Virus record (IMG/VR): IMGVR_UViG_3300010430_000064
Span: 1-51,456 of that record
DNA length: 51,456 nt
Source: a virus
Direction: 5' to 3' (one strand)
Both the position numbers and the translations under genes were made by a program. Within the stretch, counting starts at the first letter, position 1. Each line of letters opens with the position of its first letter. Below, in pieces: positions 25,487 through 33,560 of the stretch. The notes under the pieces were generated by a model. That model was not told the origin of the DNA. It ran no database searches and saw only the letters and a program-made list of their open reading frames with translations.

Positions 25487-26158
25487 ATGGCATTAAATGA
25501 CTATCGATATAAGTATATTTATGCAACATTTAATTTAGTGAATGGTAAATTTTATGTCGGTAGCCATATGTCCAATAAAGATCCTAATTCTGATAAATAC
25601 CTTGGCTCTGGTGTTAGGATTAAATACGCCATAAGGAAATATGGTAGGGTTAATTTCAAAAGGGAAATTATTGAATTTTACCACGGAGAAGATATTGAAG
25701 AATTTAGGGATTTAGAAACTTATTGGATAAATTCTTTAGAAGCCGTAACATTAGGGTATAATCTAAAAGAATCAGCTAATTCCCCTTATACTGAAGGTAA
25801 AAGTGTTGGGGATAAAATAGCAAAAACATTGAGGGGTGTCCCAAAATCAGAATCCCATAAACGGAACCTTAGTAAAAGTAAACAAGGTTCAAAGCCATGG
25901 AATTTAGGGGTCCCATGTAGGGAAGAAGTGAAAAAGAAGATACAAGCCACTTCTAAGAAAAGGGTCATCCCTAGGGAACATATTGAGAAAATGCATAAAG
26001 CTGTTACAGGTGTTCCGAAGAGTAAAAGGTTCAAGAAAATTATATCTGATTCTTGGAAGAATAGGGAGGAAATAAAATGCCCTCATTGTGGGTTAAAAAG
26101 TAAAAGTTTAGGTAACATGAATCGTTACCATTTTAATAATTGTAAATCAAAATCGTAA
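25487..26158 (+). CDS. GIY-YIG homing endonuclease with NUMOD-like motifs
   Basis: A 223-aa free-standing endonuclease. The N-terminal GIY-YIG module reads 'YIYATFNLVNGKFYVGSH' (variant GIY as YIY, YIG as YVG), with catalytic Arg in 'RIKYAIRKYG' and Glu in 'LETYWINS'. The middle holds NUMOD3-like repeats ('KSESHKRNLSKSKQG', 'VPKSKRFKKIISDSW'). The C-terminus has a CPHCG...HFNNC zinc finger. It probably cuts a site in a related phage and spreads itself. It sits between the TS homologue and the HD hydrolase without disrupting either, so it is a recent-looking insertion into the cassette. Confidence 0.88.
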   Translation: MALNDYRYKYIYATFNLVNGKFYVGSHMSNKDPNSDKYLGSGVRIKYAIRKYGRVNFKREIIEFYHGEDIEEFRDLETYWINSLEAVTLGYNLKESANSPYTEGKSVGDKIAKTLRGVPKSESHKRNLSKSKQGSKPWNLGVPCREEVKKKIQATSKKRVIPREHIEKMHKAVTGVPKSKRFKKIISDSWKNREEIKCPHCGLKSKSLGNMNRYHFNNCKSKS

Positions 26159-26162
26159 AATT

Positions 26163-26678
26163 ATGCTAAGCATTGGTTATTATCGTAAAATGAAAAGGGT
26201 TAAAAGGCTCGGGCTATCATTCATCCATAGGGAGTATTCGCTATTGGAGCACCAATATATGGTAGGTATGTTGTTTAAGTATTTTGCATCAAAGGAAAAT
26301 GTCCCTTATGATATTCACGTTTGGGATTTAGTTCTTCACCACGATGCATTGGAAGTCGAAACAACAGATTTAATTTCAACCGTGAAAAAACTTTCCAAGA
26401 AAACTCAAGAAGCTTGGGAAGTCATTGAGGAGGAAGTTATCAACAAACATTTCCAGTTAGAAAAATACAGTGATAAAAGATTTAAGGAAGGCATGACACC
26501 CCTCCAGCATAAGCTGTTTAAAGCTTGTGATTATCTTGACTTGTGGATTTTTATCAAGGAAGAAGTAGCCATCGGAAACAAATCAAAAGATATTTTGGAA
26601 ATCCTAGGGCGGTGTGACGAAATGATAGGCACGGATTTCCTACATATCCGTAAATTCATGGAGGGATTTAAATGCTAA
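26163..26678 (+). CDS. HD-domain nucleotide phosphohydrolase (YfbR-like)
   Basis: A 171-aa protein with the HD signature: His in 'LLEHQYMVG' (about residue 31), His-Asp in 'LHHDALEVETTD' (about 59-60) with following Glu, and the distal Asp in 'ACDYLDLW' (about 122-125). It resembles YfbR/HDDC-type 5'-nucleotidases acting on deoxynucleoside monophosphates. In a modification cassette it could remove an unwanted canonical nucleotide, for example a dNMP competing with the modified one. The leader carries 'AATCGTAAA'. Its stop overlaps the dNMP kinase start by 7 nt. The exact substrate is inference. Confidence 0.8.
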   Translation: MLSIGYYRKMKRVKRLGLSFIHREYSLLEHQYMVGMLFKYFASKENVPYDIHVWDLVLHHDALEVETTDLISTVKKLSKKTQEAWEVIEEEVINKHFQLEKYSDKRFKEGMTPLQHKLFKACDYLDLWIFIKEEVAIGNKSKDILEILGRCDEMIGTDFLHIRKFMEGFKC

Positions 26679-27301
26679 ATGTATGGGTATATTTAGGAGT
26701 AAATGGGTCTGGAAAAGACTTTCAGGCTAAATTGAAATCTGAGGAGTTAAAGGTTTTACCTTTTGATTTTAGTGATGGAGTTCGGGAATACACGTTTGCT
26801 TTCCTGGGTTGGACTCCCCCCAATAAAGATGATTATGAGGCTTGGAAATCAGGTCAATCAACTATGTTTATGCCAGAGGGGCTGAGTGCCTATTCCATAA
26901 AAATGCGCAAGGGGCGTGAGTTCTTAGATAATGTTGGCAAAAAGATGAGGGATTTTGACCCTGATTTTTGGGCAAAACATACCGTAAGTAAAGCCACTGA
27001 ATATTATCAACAGGGGGTGGAGAATATTATCTTTTCTTCTTGTAGGTATATAAATGAAGCAAAAGCAATTTTAGATTTCGTTTATAGTGCAGGTGGGGAT
27101 GATGCAAATGTTAATTTCATATTCTGTGATTACCAATCAACGAAATATGATGACACTTACAGGGAATATCAAGAATTAGCCTTAATCCTTAGAGATATGG
27201 GGGCTGGTGACCTTGAGAAAGTTAACGAAAAAATTTATTATTTAATTGCCAATTATGAAAAAGTTGCTCAAGTTTTTAGAAGCGAATCGGATAGAGCATA
27301 A
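26672..27301 (+). CDS. Deoxynucleoside monophosphate kinase
   Basis: A 209-aa P-loop kinase with N-terminal 'GVNGSGKDF' (Walker A with SGKD, as in T4 gp1-type dNMP kinases). 'MRKGREFLDNVGKKMRDFDPDFW' (about residues 70-92) is the region that in this family binds substrate and precedes 'FW'. Phage dNMP kinases are broad and accept hydroxymethylated monophosphates. Here it would raise the TS-homologue product to the diphosphate. It lies in the same operon, and the next gene (Pol III alpha) starts 47 nt before its end. Confidence 0.82.
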   Translation: MLNVWVYLGVNGSGKDFQAKLKSEELKVLPFDFSDGVREYTFAFLGWTPPNKDDYEAWKSGQSTMFMPEGLSAYSIKMRKGREFLDNVGKKMRDFDPDFWAKHTVSKATEYYQQGVENIIFSSCRYINEAKAILDFVYSAGGDDANVNFIFCDYQSTKYDDTYREYQELALILRDMGAGDLEKVNEKIYYLIANYEKVAQVFRSESDRA

Positions 27302-30300
27302 ACAGCATAACAAGAAGATGGTGATTATCGGTGGGGAGAAATTTGAACTGATAAAACCAGACGATGATGGGAAGATTTTCACCCCTTCTTTTACACTGAT
27401 GGCTGATTCAACTAAGGCTGAAAATTATGTGTTTTCATTTGGTGGCAATTACTACTTTACACCCGAAGGCACGGAAGATGACCCCAAGCTTAACAACCTA
27501 CGCTATTACGGGAAATGTTCTGAAAAACAAAAGAATAAATCCTTCTTAGGTGTTAGGGGTGGATTTGAGATCCTTAACGGCTCAGGGCAATATAAAGATT
27601 GGGTTAAGAAAGCTAAATTTTTAGGTCTTGAAACTTTAGGTATTTGTGAGAAAAATACTTTGGCAGGTGCCTTGAAGTTCCAGAGTGCCTGTAAAAGTGG
27701 TGGAATTGAATCTATTATTGGTGAAACTGTTACTGTATTCCGGAAATCAGAAGATTTAAGGTATGATTTGAAATTATACGTTAAAAATGAAAAGGGGTAT
27801 CGGAATCTCTTACTTATAAATAAAAAAATCAATGTTGATGAATTGTCATTTATAAAGGAAGAGGATCTATTCAAAATGTTGGATGGGTTATACATTGTCC
27901 TTGACCCAAAATCATTGCCATATGAAAAGGTATTCCCAATTGATCTTGATAATGATGTGTTTTACCAAATTGACCCTGTAATATGGGAAGACAATGAAGT
28001 TGATAAAACTTATTTGGAAAACCTAAAGCAATATGTGCTTGAAAAAAGATTTAAGCCAATTGCAATTTGGGATGCTTTCTATTTAGAAAAGGATCATAAT
28101 CACATCAAACAAATCCTAAACGGGATAGCGAAGAAATTCGAATATATTTCAAAGGATCAATGGTTCAAGACTTGGGGGGAATATGAAAGCGGTTGCTCAG
28201 ATATTTTCTCTGAAGAGCGTATTGGGATACTGAAGAAAGCCAAGAAGAATTTGGAATTAGTTGCGAGCGTTTGCAAGAATTTTAATATACCTACTGGGGA
28301 ACGTCATTTGCCTAAATACAAAATGACCAAAAAAGAGGCTAAAAAGTATAAAACAAATAAGGATCTTTTCTGGGGATTGGTTGAAGATGGGTTGAAGCGT
28401 AAAACCCCAAAAGGTAAAAAGAAAGAATACCTAAAGCGTGTTGAAATAGAATGGGATGTTATTGAATATGGGGATGTAATGGATTATTTCTTAATTCTAT
28501 ATGATATCATCAAGTGGTGCCGCAAAAAGAATATACTCGTGGGTATTGGTCGTGGTTCTGCTGGAGGTTCTTTAGTATCTTATCTATTGGATATTACTCA
28601 GCTTGACCCAATTGAATACGGGTTACTTTTTGAGAGATTTTTGAATAAAGGTCGTATTGAAAAGTCACTACCCGATATTGATGTGGATTTCCCTGCTAAG
28701 AAACGTGGGCTGATTAAAGCCTATATTGAGAAACGATACGGGCATGATCAGGTTTGTTCAGTAGGCACTTACACCGCATTACAGTTGAGGGCTGCCTTAA
28801 AGGATATTGCGAGGCAGTATTCAATCCCGTTTGATGAAACAAATAGGGTTACTGCTTATCTTGAAGGTTGCAAATCACTGGAAGATATTTTCCGGAAATC
28901 AGCTTCGGATAAATTTGTTTACACTTTTGTTAGCAAATATCCGTATGTGATAAACGATATCCCATTAGTTTTAGGGCAACCAAAAGCTAAATCAATCCAC
29001 GCTTGTGCCATGATGGTATTCCCGAAAGAGAAAACCATGTACGAGTGGGCTCCTGTTAGGGAACAGGACGGACAAATAGTAAGTGAGTGGGAAGGTAATG
29101 AGTTGGATGAAGCAGGATTCCTTAAAGAGGATATTTTGGGGGTTAAACAGTTAGATAAATATGAGGATATTTTGGAATCCATCAAAAAGGTGGAAGGCAA
29201 AGAAATTGACTTGTATTCATTAAAGCTTAATCACGATAAATGCTATAAGTATTTCCAGAAGGGGTGGAATGGTGATGTATTCCACTTTGGTAGTCGGGGA
29301 TTGACAGGGTACTGTAAGGAATTACTCCCTGAAGATATTAATGATTTGATTGCTGGAATCTCCCTTTATCGTCCTGGAGCGATGGAGAATAACTTCCATA
29401 ACGAATATGTCCTACGTAAAAATGGGGATCGTGAGGTAGAATATTTTGTCGGTTCTGAGGAAATCCTTAAAGATACTTATGGGGTATTTGTTTATCAGGA
29501 GCAGATTATGAAGCTTTGTCAGGTTTTAGGTGGATTATCCCTTGTAGAAGCGGATGATGTACGTAAAGCGATGGTAAAGAAAAAGTATGAAGCACTCCAG
29601 CAGTATAAAGTTAGATTTATCCCACATTATGTGAAAGAATTTGGGGTATCTAAACAATATGCCGAAGGAGTTTGGGAGGCTATTGATAAAGCTGCAACTT
29701 ATCTGTTCAATAAATCCCATGCATCTGCTTATTCCATTACAGGATACTGGGGGCAATACCTCAAAGTATTTTACCCTGTACACTATTGGAAAACAGCTAT
29801 TAATTATGCTGATGAAGATCAATTCCCTCATTACATTAATGAAGTCCATAAAACAGGTGATATAGAAATCAAGCCACCTGATATAAATGAATCCGGAGAA
29901 GGGGTAACTGCTGATTTCAAAGCAAATAAAATTTACTGGTCAATAGGTGGTATCAAAAATGTTGGGGGAACAGCCCTTCATCAAATAATTGAAGACCGAA
30001 AAAAGAGCGGTGAATACTTTGATTTGAAGGAATTCTATTCACGCCATAAGTTTACTGGGACTAAGGTAAACAAGCGTACAATCGAATGCTTAATTTTATC
30101 TGGTGCTTTTGATCAGGTTTGTGATATTGATTTACCTAAAAGGAGATTTAAATTAATTGAAGAATTTAGGGAGATTGGTAAGATCAAAATTGATGATGAG
30201 AAAGATCTTTTCTCTGCCAATAAATCTATGTTAAAAGATAACCAATGGTGGGTATTCCAACAGAAGTTGTTATCCGGAATTGCTTATTTTGATTATAAGG

Positions 30301-30644
30301 ATCTTTGTGGTAGGTTAGAAGTGGAAGGGTATAAATTCATGAACCCAGAAAAGTTCATGAGGGAAAACTCAGCTGGCAAAGATGCCAGAATTGGGGGGTA
30401 CATTTCCGAAATTAAGCTACGTAAGAATCAGAAAGGGCAATGGGCTTCCATAGTTCTGGAAAGTAATTACGAATTCATTAGGGTTCAGATTTGGCCAGAG
30501 CAATTCTCTAGGTTAGAGGGTAGGATTCACTCTAAATCTAAGGCTGTTATTGTTTTAAATGGCAAAATTAAGTTTGATGAAAAGTATTCTAAGGAAAATA
30601 ATCTACAAACCACCGAAGATACTGAATTCTTAGTTTTAGAATAG
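27255..30644 (+). CDS. DNA polymerase III alpha subunit (C-family)
   Basis: A 1129-aa polymerase. The start is taken at ATG 27255; a TTG at 27246 is possible. Catalytic core motifs are 'GIGRGSAGGSLVSYL' (about residue 430) and 'LPDIDVDF' (about 472-479, the catalytic Asp pair). Further on are 'SLYRPGAME', 'YGVFVYQEQIMKL' and 'NKSHASAYS'. C-terminal residues about 1040-1129 look like an OB fold. The N-terminal PHP region (about 100-190) is degenerate: 'RGGFEILNGSGQ' and 'GICEKNTLAG' replace the His-rich metal ligands, so intrinsic PHP exonuclease is probably lost. Proofreading may come from the DEDDh protein at 13651-14310. It is somewhat shorter than the ~1160-aa E. coli enzyme. Confidence 0.93.
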   Translation: MKKLLKFLEANRIEHKQHNKKMVIIGGEKFELIKPDDDGKIFTPSFTLMADSTKAENYVFSFGGNYYFTPEGTEDDPKLNNLRYYGKCSEKQKNKSFLGVRGGFEILNGSGQYKDWVKKAKFLGLETLGICEKNTLAGALKFQSACKSGGIESIIGETVTVFRKSEDLRYDLKLYVKNEKGYRNLLLINKKINVDELSFIKEEDLFKMLDGLYIVLDPKSLPYEKVFPIDLDNDVFYQIDPVIWEDNEVDKTYLENLKQYVLEKRFKPIAIWDAFYLEKDHNHIKQILNGIAKKFEYISKDQWFKTWGEYESGCSDIFSEERIGILKKAKKNLELVASVCKNFNIPTGERHLPKYKMTKKEAKKYKTNKDLFWGLVEDGLKRKTPKGKKKEYLKRVEIEWDVIEYGDVMDYFLILYDIIKWCRKKNILVGIGRGSAGGSLVSYLLDITQLDPIEYGLLFERFLNKGRIEKSLPDIDVDFPAKKRGLIKAYIEKRYGHDQVCSVGTYTALQLRAALKDIARQYSIPFDETNRVTAYLEGCKSLEDIFRKSASDKFVYTFVSKYPYVINDIPLVLGQPKAKSIHACAMMVFPKEKTMYEWAPVREQDGQIVSEWEGNELDEAGFLKEDILGVKQLDKYEDILESIKKVEGKEIDLYSLKLNHDKCYKYFQKGWNGDVFHFGSRGLTGYCKELLPEDINDLIAGISLYRPGAMENNFHNEYVLRKNGDREVEYFVGSEEILKDTYGVFVYQEQIMKLCQVLGGLSLVEADDVRKAMVKKKYEALQQYKVRFIPHYVKEFGVSKQYAEGVWEAIDKAATYLFNKSHASAYSITGYWGQYLKVFYPVHYWKTAINYADEDQFPHYINEVHKTGDIEIKPPDINESGEGVTADFKANKIYWSIGGIKNVGGTALHQIIEDRKKSGEYFDLKEFYSRHKFTGTKVNKRTIECLILSGAFDQVCDIDLPKRRFKLIEEFREIGKIKIDDEKDLFSANKSMLKDNQWWVFQQKLLSGIAYFDYKDLCGRLEVEGYKFMNPEKFMRENSAGKDARIGGYISEIKLRKNQKGQWASIVLESNYEFIRVQIWPEQFSRLEGRIHSKSKAVIVLNGKIKFDEKYSKENNLQTTEDTEFLVLE

Positions 30645-30646
30645 TC

Positions 30647-30669
30647 TTATTTAAAATTGTTATAAATAA
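30647..30669. promoter_or_regulatory. Dyad element copy 2 (TTATTTA-N9-TAAATAA)
   Basis: A perfect 7-bp inverted repeat starts just after the TAG of Pol III alpha. It contains TATAAATA at 30661-30668, 45 nt before the next start codon. Unlike copies 1 and 4 there is no terminator or TTTG promoter after it. If it is a promoter, it would be the only visible one for the recombination genes. Confidence 0.55.
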
Positions 30670-30712
30670 GGGTTAAAATGCCTTTTACGTTTAATTTTTA
30701 AGTAATTTTAAA

Positions 30713-31315
30713 ATGGCGAAAGATAAAGATAAGAAGAAGAATAAGAAGAATCGTGATGTAGATAATGACTCGAAGAATATTACAGTATTCATAAACGATA
30801 AACCAATTGTTTTAAGGTATAAAGAATTTCAAGACGAAATTGATGTTGATGAGATTACCAAAATTCAATATGAGAATATCTATGGTGAAAGTGTTACGGT
30901 TGCAGTGTTGATGAATCAGGTTGGGGCTTTGAAAGCAGAAGCAGAACATGAGTATGGTTTGAAAAAGTTAGAATTTGAAATTTTCGAAGCCGACCTGAAA
31001 AAAAGATTCCGCAGGGAAGCAAGCCAAAACGCTGGTAAAATAAAGATGGAAGGGGAACTTGTAAAGTTAACTGAATCAGCTTTGATTGACGCTGTAACCC
31101 TTGATGAAGGGTGGCAGGTTAAAAAGAAGAATAAATACAGGGCTAAAAGGAACCTTGATGTTGTTGAATCTCTAATGTGGGCTGTAAATAGTAAGGATAA
31201 GAAATTGAATAACTTAGTAAAAGCAGTAACTCCGGAAGAATTCTATGATCAAATTGTTGAAGGTAGGGTGAACGGTATATTGATAAAGAAAAGAAAAAGT
31301 TTAACTGGAAAATAA
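30713..31315 (+). CDS. Possible UvsY-like recombination mediator
   Basis: A 200-aa basic protein. It opens with a Lys-rich tail (KDKDKKKNKKN), then 'ITVFINDKPIVLRYKEFQDEI', then a long helix (about residues 75-115; LKAEAEHEYGLKKLEFEIFEADLKKRF) and 'KLTESALIDAVTLDEGWQ...KRNLDVVESLMWAVNSKDKKLNNL'. This order (long helix, KLTE-type segment, helix with 'L..L') resembles UvsY-type mediators that load recombinase onto SSB-coated DNA. The next genes are SSB, Mre11, RecA and Rad50, which fits. No diagnostic residue confirms it, so the name is tentative. Confidence 0.6.
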   Translation: MAKDKDKKKNKKNRDVDNDSKNITVFINDKPIVLRYKEFQDEIDVDEITKIQYENIYGESVTVAVLMNQVGALKAEAEHEYGLKKLEFEIFEADLKKRFRREASQNAGKIKMEGELVKLTESALIDAVTLDEGWQVKKKNKYRAKRNLDVVESLMWAVNSKDKKLNNLVKAVTPEEFYDQIVEGRVNGILIKKRKSLTGK

Positions 31316-31325
31316 TTTTAAAATT

Positions 31326-32450
31326 ATGGGAAAAGGTAAAGACAAAAAGGAAAAGAAAAAATTCCAAGGGGCTAAACGCTCTGCACAAAAAGCAGTTGTT
31401 GCTGATGCCGAAAGTAAGAATATCCACATTGGTGGAGGGGGAGGCTATGTTTCCTTCCATAGTGTTGATGAGGGTAAGAACATTTTTAGAATGGCACCGC
31501 CCCATAATCCTGACCACCCTAGTTATGAAGCTTGCCGAACCACTATGCTGGATTGTGAAGTTGAAGTTCGTGACAAGGAAGGTAATCCAACGGGGGAAAA
31601 GGAAATTAAGCGTAAAAAGATTTACGTTGCTACTCAGCACTTAGATGGAGCCGAAATCGACCCAACTGAACTTTACATTAAGTATGTGAGCGAATATGCT
31701 AATGAAGCATACGATGATAAAGAAGAAAGGAAGAAATACTTGAAGCACATTACTGGGTATAAAGGTCCGGATAAGAAATGGGTTTGGGGTATTATCCCAG
31801 GAACTTCTTATGTTGGTTATGCTTGGAAAAAGGGGGTTCTTGGTAGAATTGACCTTTGGAAGAAATGGACTGACGAAATGGAGAAGGAAGCAGCCAATTT
31901 AGATAGTGATGATACTATCATTGTAGATCCATTCTCTGATCCAGAAGAAGGGTATCCATTAAGCATTGAAAAGGCTAAAAATGATAAGGGTAAATTTGAA
32001 TACACTGTCAAGGCTGTAATTCCTGGAAAGAAAGAATCTTGGGAGGATTTCTTTGAAAGTAATGCACTTACTGATAAAATGTCAGAAGAATTGGCAGCGG
32101 TGGATTCATTGCATGATATGTACACCAATAATTACACCATGCGTGATTTCGATTTAGCTTTGGATGGGTTGAAACGTTTTGATAAAAAGCATGGCTATGA
32201 TGTCTTTAAAAATGAAGATTTCCTTGAAGAGCTTGCTGAATTCAAAAAGACCGTACCTGTGAAGGATGATTCTGAAAAGTCTGATTCTGAAAAGTCTGGT
32301 AAAAAAGACAAAAAAGAAAAGAAGGACAAAAAAGATAAATCTGAAAAAGAGGGGAAATCTGAGGAGTCTGAAAAGTCTGAAAAGAAAGACAAAAAGGGCA
32401 AAAAGGATAAAAAAGAAAAGAAAGACAAGAAGAATAAGAAAGATAAATAA
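31326..32450 (+). CDS. Single-stranded DNA-binding protein
   Basis: A 374-aa protein similar to large phage SSBs of the gp32-like type. It has an N-terminal basic stretch, then 'FRMAPPHNP', 'KKWVWGIIPG' and 'DPFSDPEEGYPLSI', motifs common in Bacteroidota-phage SSBs. The last ~60 residues are a low-complexity Lys/Asp/Glu/Ser tail (repeats such as KKDKKEKKDKK) that ends basic (NKKDK) and lacks the acidic tip typical of SSB tails. It coats unwound DNA for replication and for the RecA/SbcCD system encoded next to it. A terminator follows. Confidence 0.8.
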   Translation: MGKGKDKKEKKKFQGAKRSAQKAVVADAESKNIHIGGGGGYVSFHSVDEGKNIFRMAPPHNPDHPSYEACRTTMLDCEVEVRDKEGNPTGEKEIKRKKIYVATQHLDGAEIDPTELYIKYVSEYANEAYDDKEERKKYLKHITGYKGPDKKWVWGIIPGTSYVGYAWKKGVLGRIDLWKKWTDEMEKEAANLDSDDTIIVDPFSDPEEGYPLSIEKAKNDKGKFEYTVKAVIPGKKESWEDFFESNALTDKMSEELAAVDSLHDMYTNNYTMRDFDLALDGLKRFDKKHGYDVFKNEDFLEELAEFKKTVPVKDDSEKSDSEKSGKKDKKEKKDKKDKSEKEGKSEESEKSEKKDKKGKKDKKEKKDKKNKKDK

Positions 32451-32481
32451 TTCCTCTAGTTTTAATTTTGTTCCAATTCGT

Positions 32482-32511
32482 GAGGGGGGAGGGTGACCTC
32501 CCTCTATTTTA
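32482..32511 (+). terminator. Intrinsic terminator after SSB gene
   Basis: A G-rich stem (GGGAGG pairing CCTCCC around a GTGA loop, with further G-T/G-C pairs) is followed by TCTATTTT. It separates SSB from the Mre11-like gene. A TAATTTTG-like -7 box precedes it at 32463-32470, but the expected upstream TTTG is absent, so I do not call a promoter. Confidence 0.65.
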
Positions 32512-32522
32512 AATTGTAAAAT

Positions 32523-33560
32523 ATGTCAGCATTAACGATAATATCAACAGATTGGCATTTAAAACCCGAAAATCTAGAAGAGATTATAGATTTAGTCCGC
32601 CAAAAATGCAAGCTAGCAAAAAAGCTAGGGATTAAAGATATATTCTGTCTCGGTGATGTTTTTGATAGCCGTATTGCCCAAAGGCAATCTGTGTTGAAAG
32701 CATTTGAGCGTATCCTCGGGATAATTGAGGAATACGGGTTGGTATTCCATTTGATCCCAGGAAATCACGACAAAACGGTTTACCCTTCCATGGACTCATT
32801 TCTAGATGCGTTCAAAACATACCCTTGCCTAAGATTATATCGCAAACACTCAATAGTGAAATTAGGTAAATTCAATTTCCATTTAATCCCATTCTTTGAA
32901 GAAAAAGTTTGGTTAGAAATATTCCACGGAATTGAAAAGGGTGGTAAAAATGATATCCTATTATCACACATGGCTGTAGAAGGCTCAAGGAACAATGATG
33001 GTTCTTTAGTTTCCTCAGGATTAACTCCTAAAATGTTTGAAAATTGGCTCATGGTGCTGTTAGGGCATTATCATGATGAACAACAAATTGGAAAGAATAT
33101 TTTCCATATCCCTTCCATAAAGCAAAATAATTATGGGGAGGACGAAAACAAGGGATTTACTGTCCTAAATAGTGATGGGAGCTATGAAGTATTCAAAAGT
33201 AATTACAAAGCCTTTAAACGTCTTAAAATTAACATTGACGAAACTCCACAAAAGGAGCTTGAAAAATTAGTAAAAACTTATTCTAAAAATGAGGATAGAA
33301 TTAGATTTGAATTTACAGGGGATTCCACTAAGCTGAAAGCCTTAGATAAATCTAAATTCAATAAACATGGTATTGAAATCAAGACAAAAGTAAAAGAAAT
33401 TGAAGAATCCATTGTAGAATGTGAGAAGCAGGATGTCAAAATCCATAACCAGTCTACAATTATGAGTGAATTCAAAAAGTATCATGAAATCAAATCTGAT
33501 TTTAACTTAAAACTCGGGACTAAATATTTAAAAGAGCATTTCAATGGCGAAGAAAAATAA
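32523..33560 (+). CDS. SbcD/Mre11-like nuclease subunit (T4 gp47-like)
   Basis: A 345-aa calcineurin-like phosphoesterase with the full set of metal ligands: 'STDWH' (about residues 9-13, DxH), 'LGDVFD' (about 43), 'GNHDK' (about 80), 'SHMAVE' (about 149) and 'GHYHDE' (about 181). With the Rad50/SbcC partner at 34568 it would form the end-processing nuclease complex for recombination-dependent replication. The RecA gene lies between the two subunits and overlaps this gene by 17 nt. The C-terminal ~130 residues would hold the partner-binding part. Confidence 0.9.
   Translation: MSALTIISTDWHLKPENLEEIIDLVRQKCKLAKKLGIKDIFCLGDVFDSRIAQRQSVLKAFERILGIIEEYGLVFHLIPGNHDKTVYPSMDSFLDAFKTYPCLRLYRKHSIVKLGKFNFHLIPFFEEKVWLEIFHGIEKGGKNDILLSHMAVEGSRNNDGSLVSSGLTPKMFENWLMVLLGHYHDEQQIGKNIFHIPSIKQNNYGEDENKGFTVLNSDGSYEVFKSNYKAFKRLKINIDETPQKELEKLVKTYSKNEDRIRFEFTGDSTKLKALDKSKFNKHGIEIKTKVKEIEESIVECEKQDVKIHNQSTIMSEFKKYHEIKSDFNLKLGTKYLKEHFNGEEK

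Noticed and set aside
27815-27822. TATAAATA octamer inside Pol III alpha
   Set aside because: It lacks the dyad arms and sits within coding sequence, so it is probably chance in an AT-rich genome.
31143-31640. 165-aa open frame on the - strand
   Set aside because: It spans the ends of two + strand genes with clear family matches and has low-complexity Ser/Phe/Leu content typical of an antisense shadow.
32463-32470. TAATTTTG -7-like box after the SSB gene
   Set aside because: No TTTG at the required 19-nt distance, and a terminator follows it immediately.
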